A stretch of DNA of 64,000 nt from Streptomyces sp. NBC_00513. GTDB lineage: Bacteria > Actinomycetota > Actinomycetes > Streptomycetales > Streptomycetaceae. The position numbers and the translations under genes are program-made. Of the stretch, positions 27,035 to 35,326 are shown in pieces; within the stretch, counting starts at the first letter, position 1, and the number at the start of each line of letters is the position of its first letter. The stretch lies in the NCBI RefSeq assembly GCF_041431415.1, contig NZ_CP107845.1, positions 5,766,001-5,830,000 of the forward strand. Direction: 5' to 3'. The notes under the pieces are model-generated. The model saw only the letters and a program-made list of their open reading frames with translations. It was not told where the DNA came from and made no database searches.

Positions 27035-27038
<4 letters not shown>
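24384..27038 (+). CDS. kdpD: KdpD-like sensor histidine kinase
   Basis: This 884-residue kinase has the KdpD N-terminal sensor domain (Walker A GAAPGVGKTYAM near residue 12, VDELAHTNVPGS near 90), a universal-stress-like domain with ERIVVGLTGGPEGRTLI around 235, a four-helix DUF4118 membrane domain at about 375-490, a GAF-like segment, HisKA with VSHDLRTPL (His625) and HATPase with GVGLGLAVARGF. KdpD senses potassium limitation or turgor and phosphorylates KdpE. The kdpFABC pump genes are not in this window. The start at 24384 gives the canonical short N terminus. Its stop overlaps the kdpE ATG by 4 bases. Confidence 0.92.
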
Positions 27039-27715
<677 letters not shown>

Positions 27716-27739
27716 CGGGAGCGCCGGTACGCTTCCTGT

Positions 27740-28159
27740 ATGAGTGCTGAACCGCGTCCCGAGAAGCCCGCGAAACCGGCCAGGCCGGCGGGCCGGTTCC
27801 GCCGGATGATAGAGCGGCTTTCCACCTCGCAGGAGGAGCTGCATTCGGCGGAGCTGCAGGAGGACGCAGAAGCCGCGGGATGCACGCGGATCTGCGACTG
27901 CGACGACCGCCAGATAGTCAAGGTGACCGGAACGCTGCGTACCGTGACCCTGCGGCCTCGCGCCGGGGTTCCCGCCCTGGAGGCGGAGCTGTTCGACGGC
28001 TCGGCCCCGCTGGACGTGGTGTGGCTCGGACGTCGCTCGATCGTGGGAATCGAGCCGGGACGGCGCATGATCGCCTCCGGCCGGATCTCGATGAGCCATG
28101 GGCGTCGGGTCCTCTTCAACCCGAAGTACGAACTCCGACCGCTCGGACAGGAGCAGTAA
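27740..28159 (+). CDS. OB-fold nucleic-acid-binding-domain protein
   Basis: This 139-residue protein has a basic, Pro-rich N terminus (residues 1-22), then RRMIERLSTSQEEL, and an OB-fold core: RQIVKVTGTLRTVTLRP, PALEAELFDGSAPLDVVWLG, RRSIVGIEPGRRMIASGRIS and HGRRVLFNPKYEL. Actinobacterial proteins of this layout are annotated as OB-fold nucleic-acid-binding proteins, related to the RecG/RecJ-type OB core. Ligand and process are unknown. It lies 24 bases after kdpE and 3 bases before DUF3159, probably in the same transcript. Confidence 0.82.
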   Translation: MSAEPRPEKPAKPARPAGRFRRMIERLSTSQEELHSAELQEDAEAAGCTRICDCDDRQIVKVTGTLRTVTLRPRAGVPALEAELFDGSAPLDVVWLGRRSIVGIEPGRRMIASGRISMSHGRRVLFNPKYELRPLGQEQ

Positions 28160-28162
28160 CCG

Positions 28163-28936
28163 GTGACGTCACTCGACAAACCGACCACGCCGGCGGATCC
28201 GCCGGGGCCCGCGGCGGACCAGAAGGCGGTGACGCAGGCGGCGCTCTTCGACGCCTTCGGCGGCATCCGCGGCACCGTGGAGACGATGCTCCCCGGCCTG
28301 CTCTTCGTGATGATCTACACGATCAACAAGGACGTGAAGAGCTCCGCCATCGCGGCGGGCGCCCTCGCGGTCCTGCTCGTGATCGTGCGGCTGCTGCGCA
28401 AGGACACCGTGAAGCACGCCTTCAGCGGGGTCTTCGGCGTGGGCGTGGGCGTGGCCTTCGCCCTCTTCACGGGCAGCGCGAAGGGCTTCTACCTGCCCGG
28501 CATGATCTACGGCGTCGGCCTGGGCTTCGCGTTCACGCTCTCGGCACTGGTCGGCTTCCCGCTGCTCGGCGTGATCCTCGGCCCGGTCTTCAAGGAGAAC
28601 CTGTCCTGGCGGACCCGCAACCCGGGCCGCAAGAAGGCCTACACCAAGGCCAGCCTGGCGTGGGGGCTCATCTTCCTCGCCAAGTACGCGATCCTCTTCC
28701 CGCTGTACTGGTGGGGGGACGCCACGCAGCTGGGGTGGGTGCTCATCGCGCTCAAGCTCCCGCCGATGGTGCTGGCCGTGTACTTCACGTGGGTGTTCCT
28801 CGCGAAGGCGCCGCCGCCGATCGACGTGATCGCGGAGTGGGAGGCCGAGGAGGTCGCCGAGAAGGAGGCCAAGGCGGCCGCCAAGGCGGCGAAGGCGGCC
28901 AACGCCTCCACCGAAGGACGCCACCGCGCGCCGTAG
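28163..28936 (+). CDS. DUF3159 multi-pass membrane protein
   Basis: This 257-residue protein starts at GTG 28163, 3 bases after the OB-fold gene. Six or so hydrophobic segments are visible: TMLPGLLFVMIYTIN, IAAGALAVLLVIVRLL, FSGVFGVGVGVAFALF, YGVGLGFAFTLSALVGFPLL, AYTKASLAWGLIFLAKYAIL and GWVLIALKLPPMVLAVYFTW. It ends in a charged Lys/Ala/Glu-rich tail. This is the DUF3159 pattern; homologues sit between OB-fold and trk genes in streptomycetes, and the function is unknown. A 48-bp perfect palindrome follows the stop. Confidence 0.87.
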   Translation: MTSLDKPTTPADPPGPAADQKAVTQAALFDAFGGIRGTVETMLPGLLFVMIYTINKDVKSSAIAAGALAVLLVIVRLLRKDTVKHAFSGVFGVGVGVAFALFTGSAKGFYLPGMIYGVGLGFAFTLSALVGFPLLGVILGPVFKENLSWRTRNPGRKKAYTKASLAWGLIFLAKYAILFPLYWWGDATQLGWVLIALKLPPMVLAVYFTWVFLAKAPPPIDVIAEWEAEEVAEKEAKAAAKAAKAANASTEGRHRAP

Positions 28937-28959
28937 CCGCCGGGACGCGCTGACGGGAA

Positions 28960-29007
28960 ACGTGTGAGGGGCGGGGCAGCCGATCGGCTGCCCCGCCCCT
29001 CACACGT
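28960..29007. terminator. 48-bp perfect palindrome, bidirectional terminator
   Basis: Positions 28960-28983 are the exact reverse complement of 28984-29007, centred on CGATCG. It lies between the convergent DUF3159 and trkA genes and would form a 24-bp stem, or about 22 bp plus a tight loop, in RNA of either strand. Confidence 0.85.
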
Positions 29008-29020
29008 CGTACGCCGAGAC

Positions 29021-29683
29021 CTAGTGACGGGCCTGGAGGAGGTCCTCCAGCTGCTCCTCGCGGGCCTGGGCGGCCACGAAGAGGAGCTCGTCGCCGGGCT
29101 CCAGGGTCTCCTCGCCGTGCGGGGTCAGGACCCGGTTGCCGCGGATGATCGTGACCAGCGAGGTGTCCTCGGGCCAGTTGATCTCGCTGATCTGGGTGCC
29201 CGCGACCGAGGAGTCGGGGGGCAGGGTCAGCTCGACGAGGTTGGCGTCGCCGTGGCTGAAGCGCAGCAGCCGCACGAGGTCGCCGACGCTGACGGCCTCC
29301 TCGACCAGGGCCGACATCAGACGCGGGGTGGAGACCGCGACGTCGACGCCCCAGGACTCGTTGAAGAGCCACTCGTTCTTCGGGTTGTTCACCCGCGCCA
29401 CGACCCGGGGAACCCCGTACTCGGTCTTGGCCAGGAGGGAGACGACCAGGTTGACCTTGTCGTCACCCGTGGCGGCGATGACCACGTTGCAGCGCTGCAA
29501 CGCGGCCTCGTCCAGCGAGGTGATCTCGCAGGCGTCGGCCAGCAGCCACTCCGCCTGCGGCACCCGCTCCACGGAGATGGCGGTGGGCGCCTTGTCGACC
29601 AGCAACACCTCGTGGCCGTTCTCCAGCAGCTCACCCGCGATGGAGCGGCCGACCGCGCCGGCTCCGGCAATCGCGACCCTCAT
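29021..29683 (-). CDS. trkA: TrkA-family potassium uptake regulator (second copy)
   Basis: This 220-residue cytosolic RCK protein has a Rossmann NAD-binding domain starting MRVAIAGAGAVGRSIAGELL, with VLLVDK closing the second strand and NVVIAATGDDKVNLVVSLLA at the fourth. A C-terminal RCK_C ligand-binding domain follows from about residue 140 (SLVTIIRGNRVLTPHGEETL). Such subunits gate Trk/Ktr potassium channels in response to NAD(H), ATP or c-di-AMP. Its ATG overlaps the stop of the upstream trkA paralogue by 4 bases, so the two probably form a heteromeric unit. No TrkH/KtrB pore is nearby; KimA is divergent. Confidence 0.9.
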   Translation of the reverse strand: MRVAIAGAGAVGRSIAGELLENGHEVLLVDKAPTAISVERVPQAEWLLADACEITSLDEAALQRCNVVIAATGDDKVNLVVSLLAKTEYGVPRVVARVNNPKNEWLFNESWGVDVAVSTPRLMSALVEEAVSVGDLVRLLRFSHGDANLVELTLPPDSSVAGTQISEINWPEDTSLVTIIRGNRVLTPHGEETLEPGDELLFVAAQAREEQLEDLLQARH

Positions 29684-30348
29684 GCGTGTGCCTCCTCAGG
29701 CCCCTCGGCGAAGGCCGCCTCGACTTTGTCGATCTCGTCCGTACGCATCATCACGTGGACGAGGTCGCCCTCCTGGAGGACGGTCGCCGACGTCGGCAGC
29801 GTGGCTTCACCCAGACGGGTGAGGAACGCGACACGTACGCCGGTCTCCTCCTGCAGCTTGCTGACCTTGTGGCCGATCCACGCCTCGGAGGTGTGCACCT
29901 CGGCGAGCTGGACACCGCCGCTCGGGTCGCGCCACAGCGGTTCCGCGCCCGAGGGCAGCAGCCGGCGGAGCATCTGGTCGGCGGTCCACCGCACGGTCGC
30001 GACAGTGGGGATGCCGAGGCGCTGGTAGACCTCGGCGCGCTTGGGGTCGTAGATGCGGGCGGCGACGTTCTCGACGCCGAACATCTCACGGGCCACCCGA
30101 GCCGCGATGATGTTGGAATTGTCACCACTGCTGACGGCGGCGAAGGCACCCGCCTCCTCGATGCCGGCCTCCCGCAGGGTGTCCTGGTCGAAGCCGACCC
30201 CCGTGACGCGGCGGCCGCCGAACGATGCCCCCAGTCGACGGAATGCGGTGGGGTCCTGGTCGACGACCGCGACCGTGTGCCCCTGCTGCTCCAGGGTCTG
30301 CGCGAGGGCGGAGCCCACTCTTCCGCAACCCATGATGACGATGTGCAC
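29680..30348 (-). CDS. trkA: TrkA-family potassium uptake regulator (first copy)
   Basis: This 222-residue RCK protein begins with a Rossmann fold, VHIVIMGCGRVGSALAQTLE, with VAVVDQDPTAFRRLG. The distal part (DLVHVMMRTDEIDKVEAAF) is the RCK_C domain. The GTG start at 30348 is supported by GGAAGGA 6 bases upstream; an in-frame start at 30393 would add sequence without similarity. It is coupled to the second trkA by an ATGA overlap. It diverges from the KimA-type transporter gene, with a 6-bp inverted repeat in the intervening 209 bases. Confidence 0.9.
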   Translation of the reverse strand: MHIVIMGCGRVGSALAQTLEQQGHTVAVVDQDPTAFRRLGASFGGRRVTGVGFDQDTLREAGIEEAGAFAAVSSGDNSNIIAARVAREMFGVENVAARIYDPKRAEVYQRLGIPTVATVRWTADQMLRRLLPSGAEPLWRDPSGGVQLAEVHTSEAWIGHKVSKLQEETGVRVAFLTRLGEATLPTSATVLQEGDLVHVMMRTDEIDKVEAAFAEGPEEAHA

Positions 30349-30446
30349 GGCCGTCCTTCCGGCTGACAGCGGCTCGCTGATTTCCAGCCTCATTGCATGC
30401 TCTGGCTAAACAGGGTCTCAGACCATGGCCCAAGCTACACACGGGC

Positions 30447-30462
30447 GGTCACCAGTGTGACC
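30447..30462. promoter_or_regulatory. Inverted repeat in the trkA-kimA divergent promoter region
   Basis: GGTCAC (30447-30452) and GTGACC (30457-30462) flank CAGT in the gap between trkA and the KimA-type gene. It is a plausible operator for coordinate control of both transcripts; the regulator is unknown. Confidence 0.35.
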
Positions 30463-30557
30463 ATTTGGGGTGCGGGGAGCCCCTCATTCGCCGCTCATTG
30501 CCTTGTAAAGGGGCCGGGGGTTCGTCAGGCGGATTTCGAACGCTTACGATCCTCTGC

Positions 30558-32609
30558 GTGTCCAAACTGACCGACGTGCCCAAACGGATCCTGATCGGCC
30601 GGGCGCTACGCAGCGACCGCCTCGGAGAAACACTCCTCCCCAAGCGGATCGCCCTTCCCGTCTTCGCGTCCGACCCGCTCTCGTCCGTGGCCTACGCCCC
30701 GGGCGAGGTCCTGCTGGTCCTCTCGATCGCGGGTGTGTCGGCGTACCACTTCAGCCCCTGGATCGCGGTCGCGGTCGTGGTGCTCATGTTCACCGTCGTC
30801 GCCTCCTACCGACAGAACGTCCACGCCTACCCGAGCGGCGGCGGCGACTACGAGGTCGCCAACACCAACCTCGGACCCAGAGCCGGCCTCACCGTGGCGA
30901 GCGCCCTGCTCGTCGACTACGTCCTCACGGTCGCCGTCTCCATCTCCTCCGGTGTGGAGAACCTGGGATCCGCCGTCGATTTCGTCATCGAGCACAAGGT
31001 GCTCTCGGCGATGATCATGATCATCCTTCTGACGCTGATGAATCTGCGCGGAGTCAAGGAATCCGGGAAACTCTTCGCGATCCCGACCTACGTGTTCGTC
31101 GGAGCCGTCTTCGTCCTCATCGCTTACGGCGCCTTCAAGGGCCTCGTACTCGGCGACGACATGAAGGCCCCCACCGCGGACCTGGAGATCAAACCCGAAC
31201 AGCAGGGGCTCGCCGGATTCGCCCTCGTCTTCCTGCTCCTGCGCGCCTTCTCCTCGGGCTGTGCCGCCCTCACCGGCGTCGAGGCCATCAGCAACGGCGT
31301 CCCCGCCTTCCGCAAGCCCAAGAGCAAGAACGCCGCCACCACCCTCGCCCTCATGGGCGGACTCGCGGTCACCATGTTCTGCGGGATCATCGGCCTGGCC
31401 ATGGCCACCGACGTGAAAATGGCGGAGAACCCCCCCGTCGACCTCCTGGACAACGGCGTCCCCGTCGGCGCCGACTACGTCCAGCACCCCGTGATCTCCC
31501 AGGTCGGCGAGGCCGTCTTCGGCAGTGGCAGCTTCCTCTTCATCATCCTGGCCATCGCCACCGCGCTCGTCCTCTTCCTGGCCGCCAACACCGCCTACAA
31601 CGGGTTCCCGCTGCTCGGCTCGATCCTCGCCCAGGACCGCTACCTGCCGCGCCAGCTGCACACCCGCGGCGACCGCCTCGCCTTCTCCAACGGCATCGTG
31701 CTCCTCGCGGGCGCCGCCATGCTGCTCGTGTGGCTGTACGACGCCGACTCGACGAAGCTGATCCAGCTCTACATCGTCGGCGTCTTCGTCTCCTTCACAC
31801 TCAGTCAGATCGGCATGGTCCGGCACTGGAACCGGCACCTGCGCTCCGAGCGCGACCAGGCCGCCCGCCGCCGCATGCACCGCTCGCGGGCGATCAACAC
31901 GTTCGGCGCGTTCTTCACCGGCATGGTGCTCGTCGTCGTCCTCGCCACCAAGTTCACGCACGGCGCCTGGGTCGCCCTGCTGGGCATGGTCATCTTCTAC
32001 GGAACGATGACCGCCATCCGCAAGCACTACGACCGCGTCTCCACCGAGATCGCCGCCGCCGAAGGTCCCAGCGACGACAGCGTGCGCCCCTCCCGGGTCC
32101 ACTCCATCGTCCTCGTCTCCAAGGTCCACAAGCCCACGCTGCGGGCCCTGGCCTTCGCGAAGCTGACCCGCTCGGACACCCTGGAAGCACTCAGCATCAG
32201 CGTCGACCCGGCCGAGACCAAGGCGCTGAAGGCCGACTGGGAGCAGCGCGGGATCAACGTCCCGCTCAAGATCCTCGACTCGCCCTACCGCGAGATCACC
32301 CGGCCGGTCGTCGAGTACGTCAAGGGACTGCGCAGCGAGAACCCGCGCGACGCCGTCAGCGTCTACATCCCCGAGTACGTCGTCGGCCGCTGGTACGAAC
32401 ACCTCCTGCACAACCAGAGCGCGCTGCGCCTCAAGGGCCGACTGCTCTTCACACCCGGCGTGATGGTCACCTCCGTGCCGTACCAGCTGGAGTCCTCGGA
32501 ACTCGCCAAGCGGCGGGCTAAGAAGCGCCAGGACTGGAACGCCCCCGGCGCGGTCCGCCGCGGGCCGGTGGACACCCCGCGGTCGCGGCCGAAGGACTCG
32601 GCGAAGTAG
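30558..32609 (+). CDS. kimA: KimA-type potassium/proton symporter (APC superfamily)
   Basis: This 683-residue membrane protein matches the APC-type potassium importer KimA through the start FASDPLSSVAYAPGEVLLVL, then SYRQNVHAYPSGGGDYEVAN, LVDYVLTVAVSISSGVEN, LLRAFSSGCAALTGVEAISN and HTRGDRLAFSNGI. About 12 transmembrane helices occupy residues 35-490. A soluble C-terminal domain of about 190 residues follows, corresponding to the region that binds c-di-AMP in characterised KimA proteins. GTG 30558 aligns with the family N terminus (KRILIGRALRS). It is divergent from two trkA genes and downstream of kdpDE, all pointing to potassium homeostasis. Assignment to KimA rather than a generic amino-acid permease rests on these motifs. 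Confidence 0.82.
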   Translation: MSKLTDVPKRILIGRALRSDRLGETLLPKRIALPVFASDPLSSVAYAPGEVLLVLSIAGVSAYHFSPWIAVAVVVLMFTVVASYRQNVHAYPSGGGDYEVANTNLGPRAGLTVASALLVDYVLTVAVSISSGVENLGSAVDFVIEHKVLSAMIMIILLTLMNLRGVKESGKLFAIPTYVFVGAVFVLIAYGAFKGLVLGDDMKAPTADLEIKPEQQGLAGFALVFLLLRAFSSGCAALTGVEAISNGVPAFRKPKSKNAATTLALMGGLAVTMFCGIIGLAMATDVKMAENPPVDLLDNGVPVGADYVQHPVISQVGEAVFGSGSFLFIILAIATALVLFLAANTAYNGFPLLGSILAQDRYLPRQLHTRGDRLAFSNGIVLLAGAAMLLVWLYDADSTKLIQLYIVGVFVSFTLSQIGMVRHWNRHLRSERDQAARRRMHRSRAINTFGAFFTGMVLVVVLATKFTHGAWVALLGMVIFYGTMTAIRKHYDRVSTEIAAAEGPSDDSVRPSRVHSIVLVSKVHKPTLRALAFAKLTRSDTLEALSISVDPAETKALKADWEQRGINVPLKILDSPYREITRPVVEYVKGLRSENPRDAVSVYIPEYVVGRWYEHLLHNQSALRLKGRLLFTPGVMVTSVPYQLESSELAKRRAKKRQDWNAPGAVRRGPVDTPRSRPKDSAK

Positions 32610-32706
32610 GGAGCCTGGGGCTGGGGGCGCCCGGGGGACTGGGCCAGGCGGGCCCCGGAGGCTCGGCCAAGCAGGGCCCCGGGCACTCGGCCGACCGGGG
32701 CCCGGG
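32595..32706 (+). repeat. Degenerate ~23-bp tandem repeats at the 3' end of the KimA gene
   Basis: Copies with a consensus near ACTCGGCCAAGCAGGGCCC occur at 32637-32659, 32660-32683 and 32684-32706. A more diverged first copy at about 32595-32617 covers the last KimA codons and its stop. They appear to be a tandem expansion of the gene end in the 206-base gap before the methyltransferase gene. Confidence 0.5.
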
Positions 32707-32815
32707 CGGCCGGGTCGCCCCGGGTTCGGGTTGGTGAACGGCCGGACGAGATCCACGTAAACTGGTGGGTCGGTCGTCCGGCCGTTCCCTTTTCAGCTTT
32801 TGGAGTCTCCCCACC

Positions 32816-34147
32816 ATGACCGAGCAGATCGAGAAGCAGTCACTGGTCGGGGAGGAGTACGAGGTCGAGGTCGGCCCCGTCGCGCACGGAGGCCACTGCA
32901 TCGCCCGCACCGCCGAGGGTCGGGTCCTGTTCGTCCGCCACACCCTGCCCGGCGAGAAGGTCGTCGCCAAGGTCACCGAAGGCGACGTCGACTCCCGCTT
33001 CCTGCGCGCCGACGCCATTACCGTCCTGGACCCCTCCAAGGACCGCGTCGAGGCCCCCTGCCCGTACGCCGGCCCCGGCAAGTGCGGCGGCTGCGACTGG
33101 CAGCACGCCAAGCCGGGCGCCCAGCGCCGGCTCAAGGGCGAGGTCGTCGCCGAACAGCTGAAGCGCCTCGCCGGCCTCACCCCGGAGGAAGCCGGCTGGG
33201 ACGGCACGGTCATGCCCGCCGAAGGCGACAAGCTGCCGGCCGGCCAGGTACCGCAGTGGCGCACCCGGGTCCAGTTCGCGATCGACGACGACGGCCGGGT
33301 GGGCCTGCGGAAGCACCGCTCGCACGACATCGAGCCGATCGACCACTGCATGATCGCCGCCCCCGGCGTCAGCGAACTCGGCATCGAACAGCAGGACTGG
33401 CCCCAGATGGCGTCGGTGGAGGCCATCGCCGCCTCCGGTTCGAACGACCGCCAGGTGGTCCTCACCCCCCGCCCCGGCGGCCGACTGCCGCTCGTCGAAC
33501 TCGACAAGCCCGTCTCGGTCCTGCGCGTCGAGGAGAAGGACGGCGGAGTCCACCGCGTCCACGGCCGCCCCTTCGTCCGCGAGCGCGCCGACGGCCGCAC
33601 CTACCGCGTCGGCATGGGCGGCTTCTGGCAGGTCCACCCGCAGGCCGCCGACACCCTGATCAAGGCCGTCATGCAGGGCCTGATGCCGCGCAAGGGCGAG
33701 ATGGCCCTCGACCTCTACTGCGGCGTCGGCATCTTCGCGGGCGCCCTCGCCGAACGCCTCGGCGACACCGGCGCGGTACTCGGCATCGAGTCGACGAAGC
33801 GCGCCGTCGAGGACGCCCGCCACAACCTGACCGACTTCCCGCGGGTCCGGATCGAGCAGGGCAAGGTCGAGCAGATCCTCCCGAAGACCGGCATCACCGA
33901 GTGCGACCTGGTCGTCCTCGACCCGCCCCGCGCCGGCGCCGGCAAGCAGACGGCCCGCCAGGTGGCCGGCCTCACCCCGCGCCGCATCGCATACGTGGCC
34001 TGCGACCCGGCGGCCCTGGCCCGCGACCTGGGCTACTTCAAGGAGAACGGCTACAAGGTGCGCACGCTGCGCGTCTTCGACCTCTTCCCGATGACCCACC
34101 ACGTGGAGTGCGTGGCGATCCTGGAGCCGGTGCGCGAGGACGCGTGA
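32816..34147 (+). CDS. TRAM-domain class I SAM-dependent RNA methyltransferase (RumA/TrmA type)
   Basis: This 443-residue enzyme has an N-terminal TRAM domain (residues ~8-65, including VAHGGHCIARTAEGRVLFVR), Cys ligands of the [4Fe-4S] type in PCPYAGPGKCGGCDWQH, the SAM-binding motif LDLYCGVGIFAGAL, and the m5U methyltransferase motifs DLVVLDPPRAGAG and YVACDPAALARDL. It is expected to form 5-methyluridine in rRNA or tRNA. The catalytic nucleophile is likely the Cys of YVACDPA. ATG 32816 is preceded by TTTTGGAG. It stands alone between KimA and the convergent LysR gene. Confidence 0.92.
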   Translation: MTEQIEKQSLVGEEYEVEVGPVAHGGHCIARTAEGRVLFVRHTLPGEKVVAKVTEGDVDSRFLRADAITVLDPSKDRVEAPCPYAGPGKCGGCDWQHAKPGAQRRLKGEVVAEQLKRLAGLTPEEAGWDGTVMPAEGDKLPAGQVPQWRTRVQFAIDDDGRVGLRKHRSHDIEPIDHCMIAAPGVSELGIEQQDWPQMASVEAIAASGSNDRQVVLTPRPGGRLPLVELDKPVSVLRVEEKDGGVHRVHGRPFVRERADGRTYRVGMGGFWQVHPQAADTLIKAVMQGLMPRKGEMALDLYCGVGIFAGALAERLGDTGAVLGIESTKRAVEDARHNLTDFPRVRIEQGKVEQILPKTGITECDLVVLDPPRAGAGKQTARQVAGLTPRRIAYVACDPAALARDLGYFKENGYKVRTLRVFDLFPMTHHVECVAILEPVREDA

Positions 34148-34247
34148 ATCTCTGCTCGTGGGGGCGACCGGATGGTCGGCGCCTTCGAGGAGGGTGCGGT
34201 GTTGCAGGACCCGACGTGAAGTCCATATGCCGGGCCGTGTGACCGAG

Positions 34248-34281
34248 CCACGGTTGCCTTGGTTTCGGCCGGCGACCGTGG
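34248..34281. terminator. Weak hairpin between convergent methyltransferase and LysR genes
   Basis: CCACGGT (34248-34254) pairs with ACCGTGG (34275-34281) across a 20-base loop that can fold further. Position between convergent genes suggests a terminator. Confidence 0.35.
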
Positions 34282-34315
34282 CCTCGTGTTTTCGGCGGGC
34301 CGTCCCGGTCGGCGG

Positions 34316-35215
34316 TCAGGGCGTGGTCGTCGTTCGGGTCAGGGCTTCGGCGAAGGCTTCCGATTGGGGGGACGGGCGGGCGCGGGGCCGGACCAGGCCG
34401 AGTTCGGAGTCGGGGAGGCCTTGGACGGGGACGAAGGTCAGGGAGTCGCGGCGGCCGTGGTAGTCGGCGGTGGAGCGGCACAGGAGCATCGCGCCGCGGT
34501 CGGCGGCGGTCAGGCTGAGGCCCTCCTGGAGGGTGTTGACGCTGGGGCCGGCGGGGACGGGGAGGCCGCCGGGGGTGTGGTCGGGGGCCTGGGCCTGGCG
34601 CCAGTACGCGGGGGCGTTGCCGTCGATGCCGATGAGTCGACAGTCGGCGAGTTCCTCGGCGGACAGGGTGTCGCGGGCGGCGAAGGGGTGGCGGACGGAG
34701 ACCGCGAGGGTCTGCGGCTGGCGGGAGAAGACGGGGCCGAGGACGAGGTCGTCCTCGGCGACGGGGAGGAGGACCACCGCGCAGTCGACCTCTTGGCGGC
34801 GCAGCGGTCCGAACGGGTCGGAGAGCGGGATCTCGACGATGTCGATCGCGCAGTCGGGGTAGCGGTCGCCGAAGCGGGCGATGGCTTGGCTGAGGTAGTC
34901 GTCGACGGTGCCCTGGAAGCCGATGCGCAGGGTGCCGCCCATGCCGCGGGCGGCGGCCCGGGCGTCGTCCACGGTGGCGCGCAGGGCGTCGTAGGCGGGT
35001 CGGAGCGCGGCCAGGAAGCTCTCGCCGAGGGGGGTCAGGCTGACCCGGCGGCTGGTGCGTTCGACGAGCGGGGCGCCGATGCGGCTCTCCAACGAGCGCA
35101 GCAGTTGGCTGACCCGGCTCTGTGAGACGTACAGGCGCTCGCCCGCCCGTCCGAAGTGCAACTCCTGTGCGAGGGCGAGGAACACCTCCAGCTCGCGTAT
35201 CTCCACACCGCTCAT
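34316..35215 (-). CDS. LysR-family transcriptional regulator
   Basis: This 299-residue regulator has the N-terminal winged helix-turn-helix (LEVFLALAQELHFGRAGERL, then VSQSRVSQLLRSLESRIG) and a periplasmic-binding-like effector domain from about residue 93 (GTLRIGFQGTVDDYL). GAAAGGAACACC precedes its ATG. It is divergent from an MFS transporter gene by 111 bases, the classic arrangement in which a LysR protein controls its neighbour. The effector is unknown. Confidence 0.93.
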   Translation of the reverse strand: MSGVEIRELEVFLALAQELHFGRAGERLYVSQSRVSQLLRSLESRIGAPLVERTSRRVSLTPLGESFLAALRPAYDALRATVDDARAAARGMGGTLRIGFQGTVDDYLSQAIARFGDRYPDCAIDIVEIPLSDPFGPLRRQEVDCAVVLLPVAEDDLVLGPVFSRQPQTLAVSVRHPFAARDTLSAEELADCRLIGIDGNAPAYWRQAQAPDHTPGGLPVPAGPSVNTLQEGLSLTAADRGAMLLCRSTADYHGRRDSLTFVPVQGLPDSELGLVRPRARPSPQSEAFAEALTRTTTTP

Positions 35216-35261
35216 GGTGTTCCTTTCTACACTGCCGCCGCTCGGCGGCCGATCGAGTAGT

Positions 35262-35283
35262 CCCGCTCATCGAAGGATGAGGG
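35262..35283. promoter_or_regulatory. Inverted repeat between the LysR and MFS genes
   Basis: CTCATC (35266-35271) and GATGAG (35276-35281) flank GAAG, and the arms extend to CCC and GG with one bulged base. It lies in the 111-base divergent region, 45 bases before the MFS start, where a LysR-type operator is expected. Confidence 0.45.
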
Positions 35284-35326
35284 ATCGGCCGTTGTTCCCG
35301 CAGGTCGCGACGGGTTTGCTGAGGGC

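Noticed and set aside
30349..30557. Possible c-di-AMP (ydaO-type) riboswitch ahead of the KimA gene
   Set aside because: None of the conserved ydaO leader segments is visible in the 209 bases; only a simple dyad was found.
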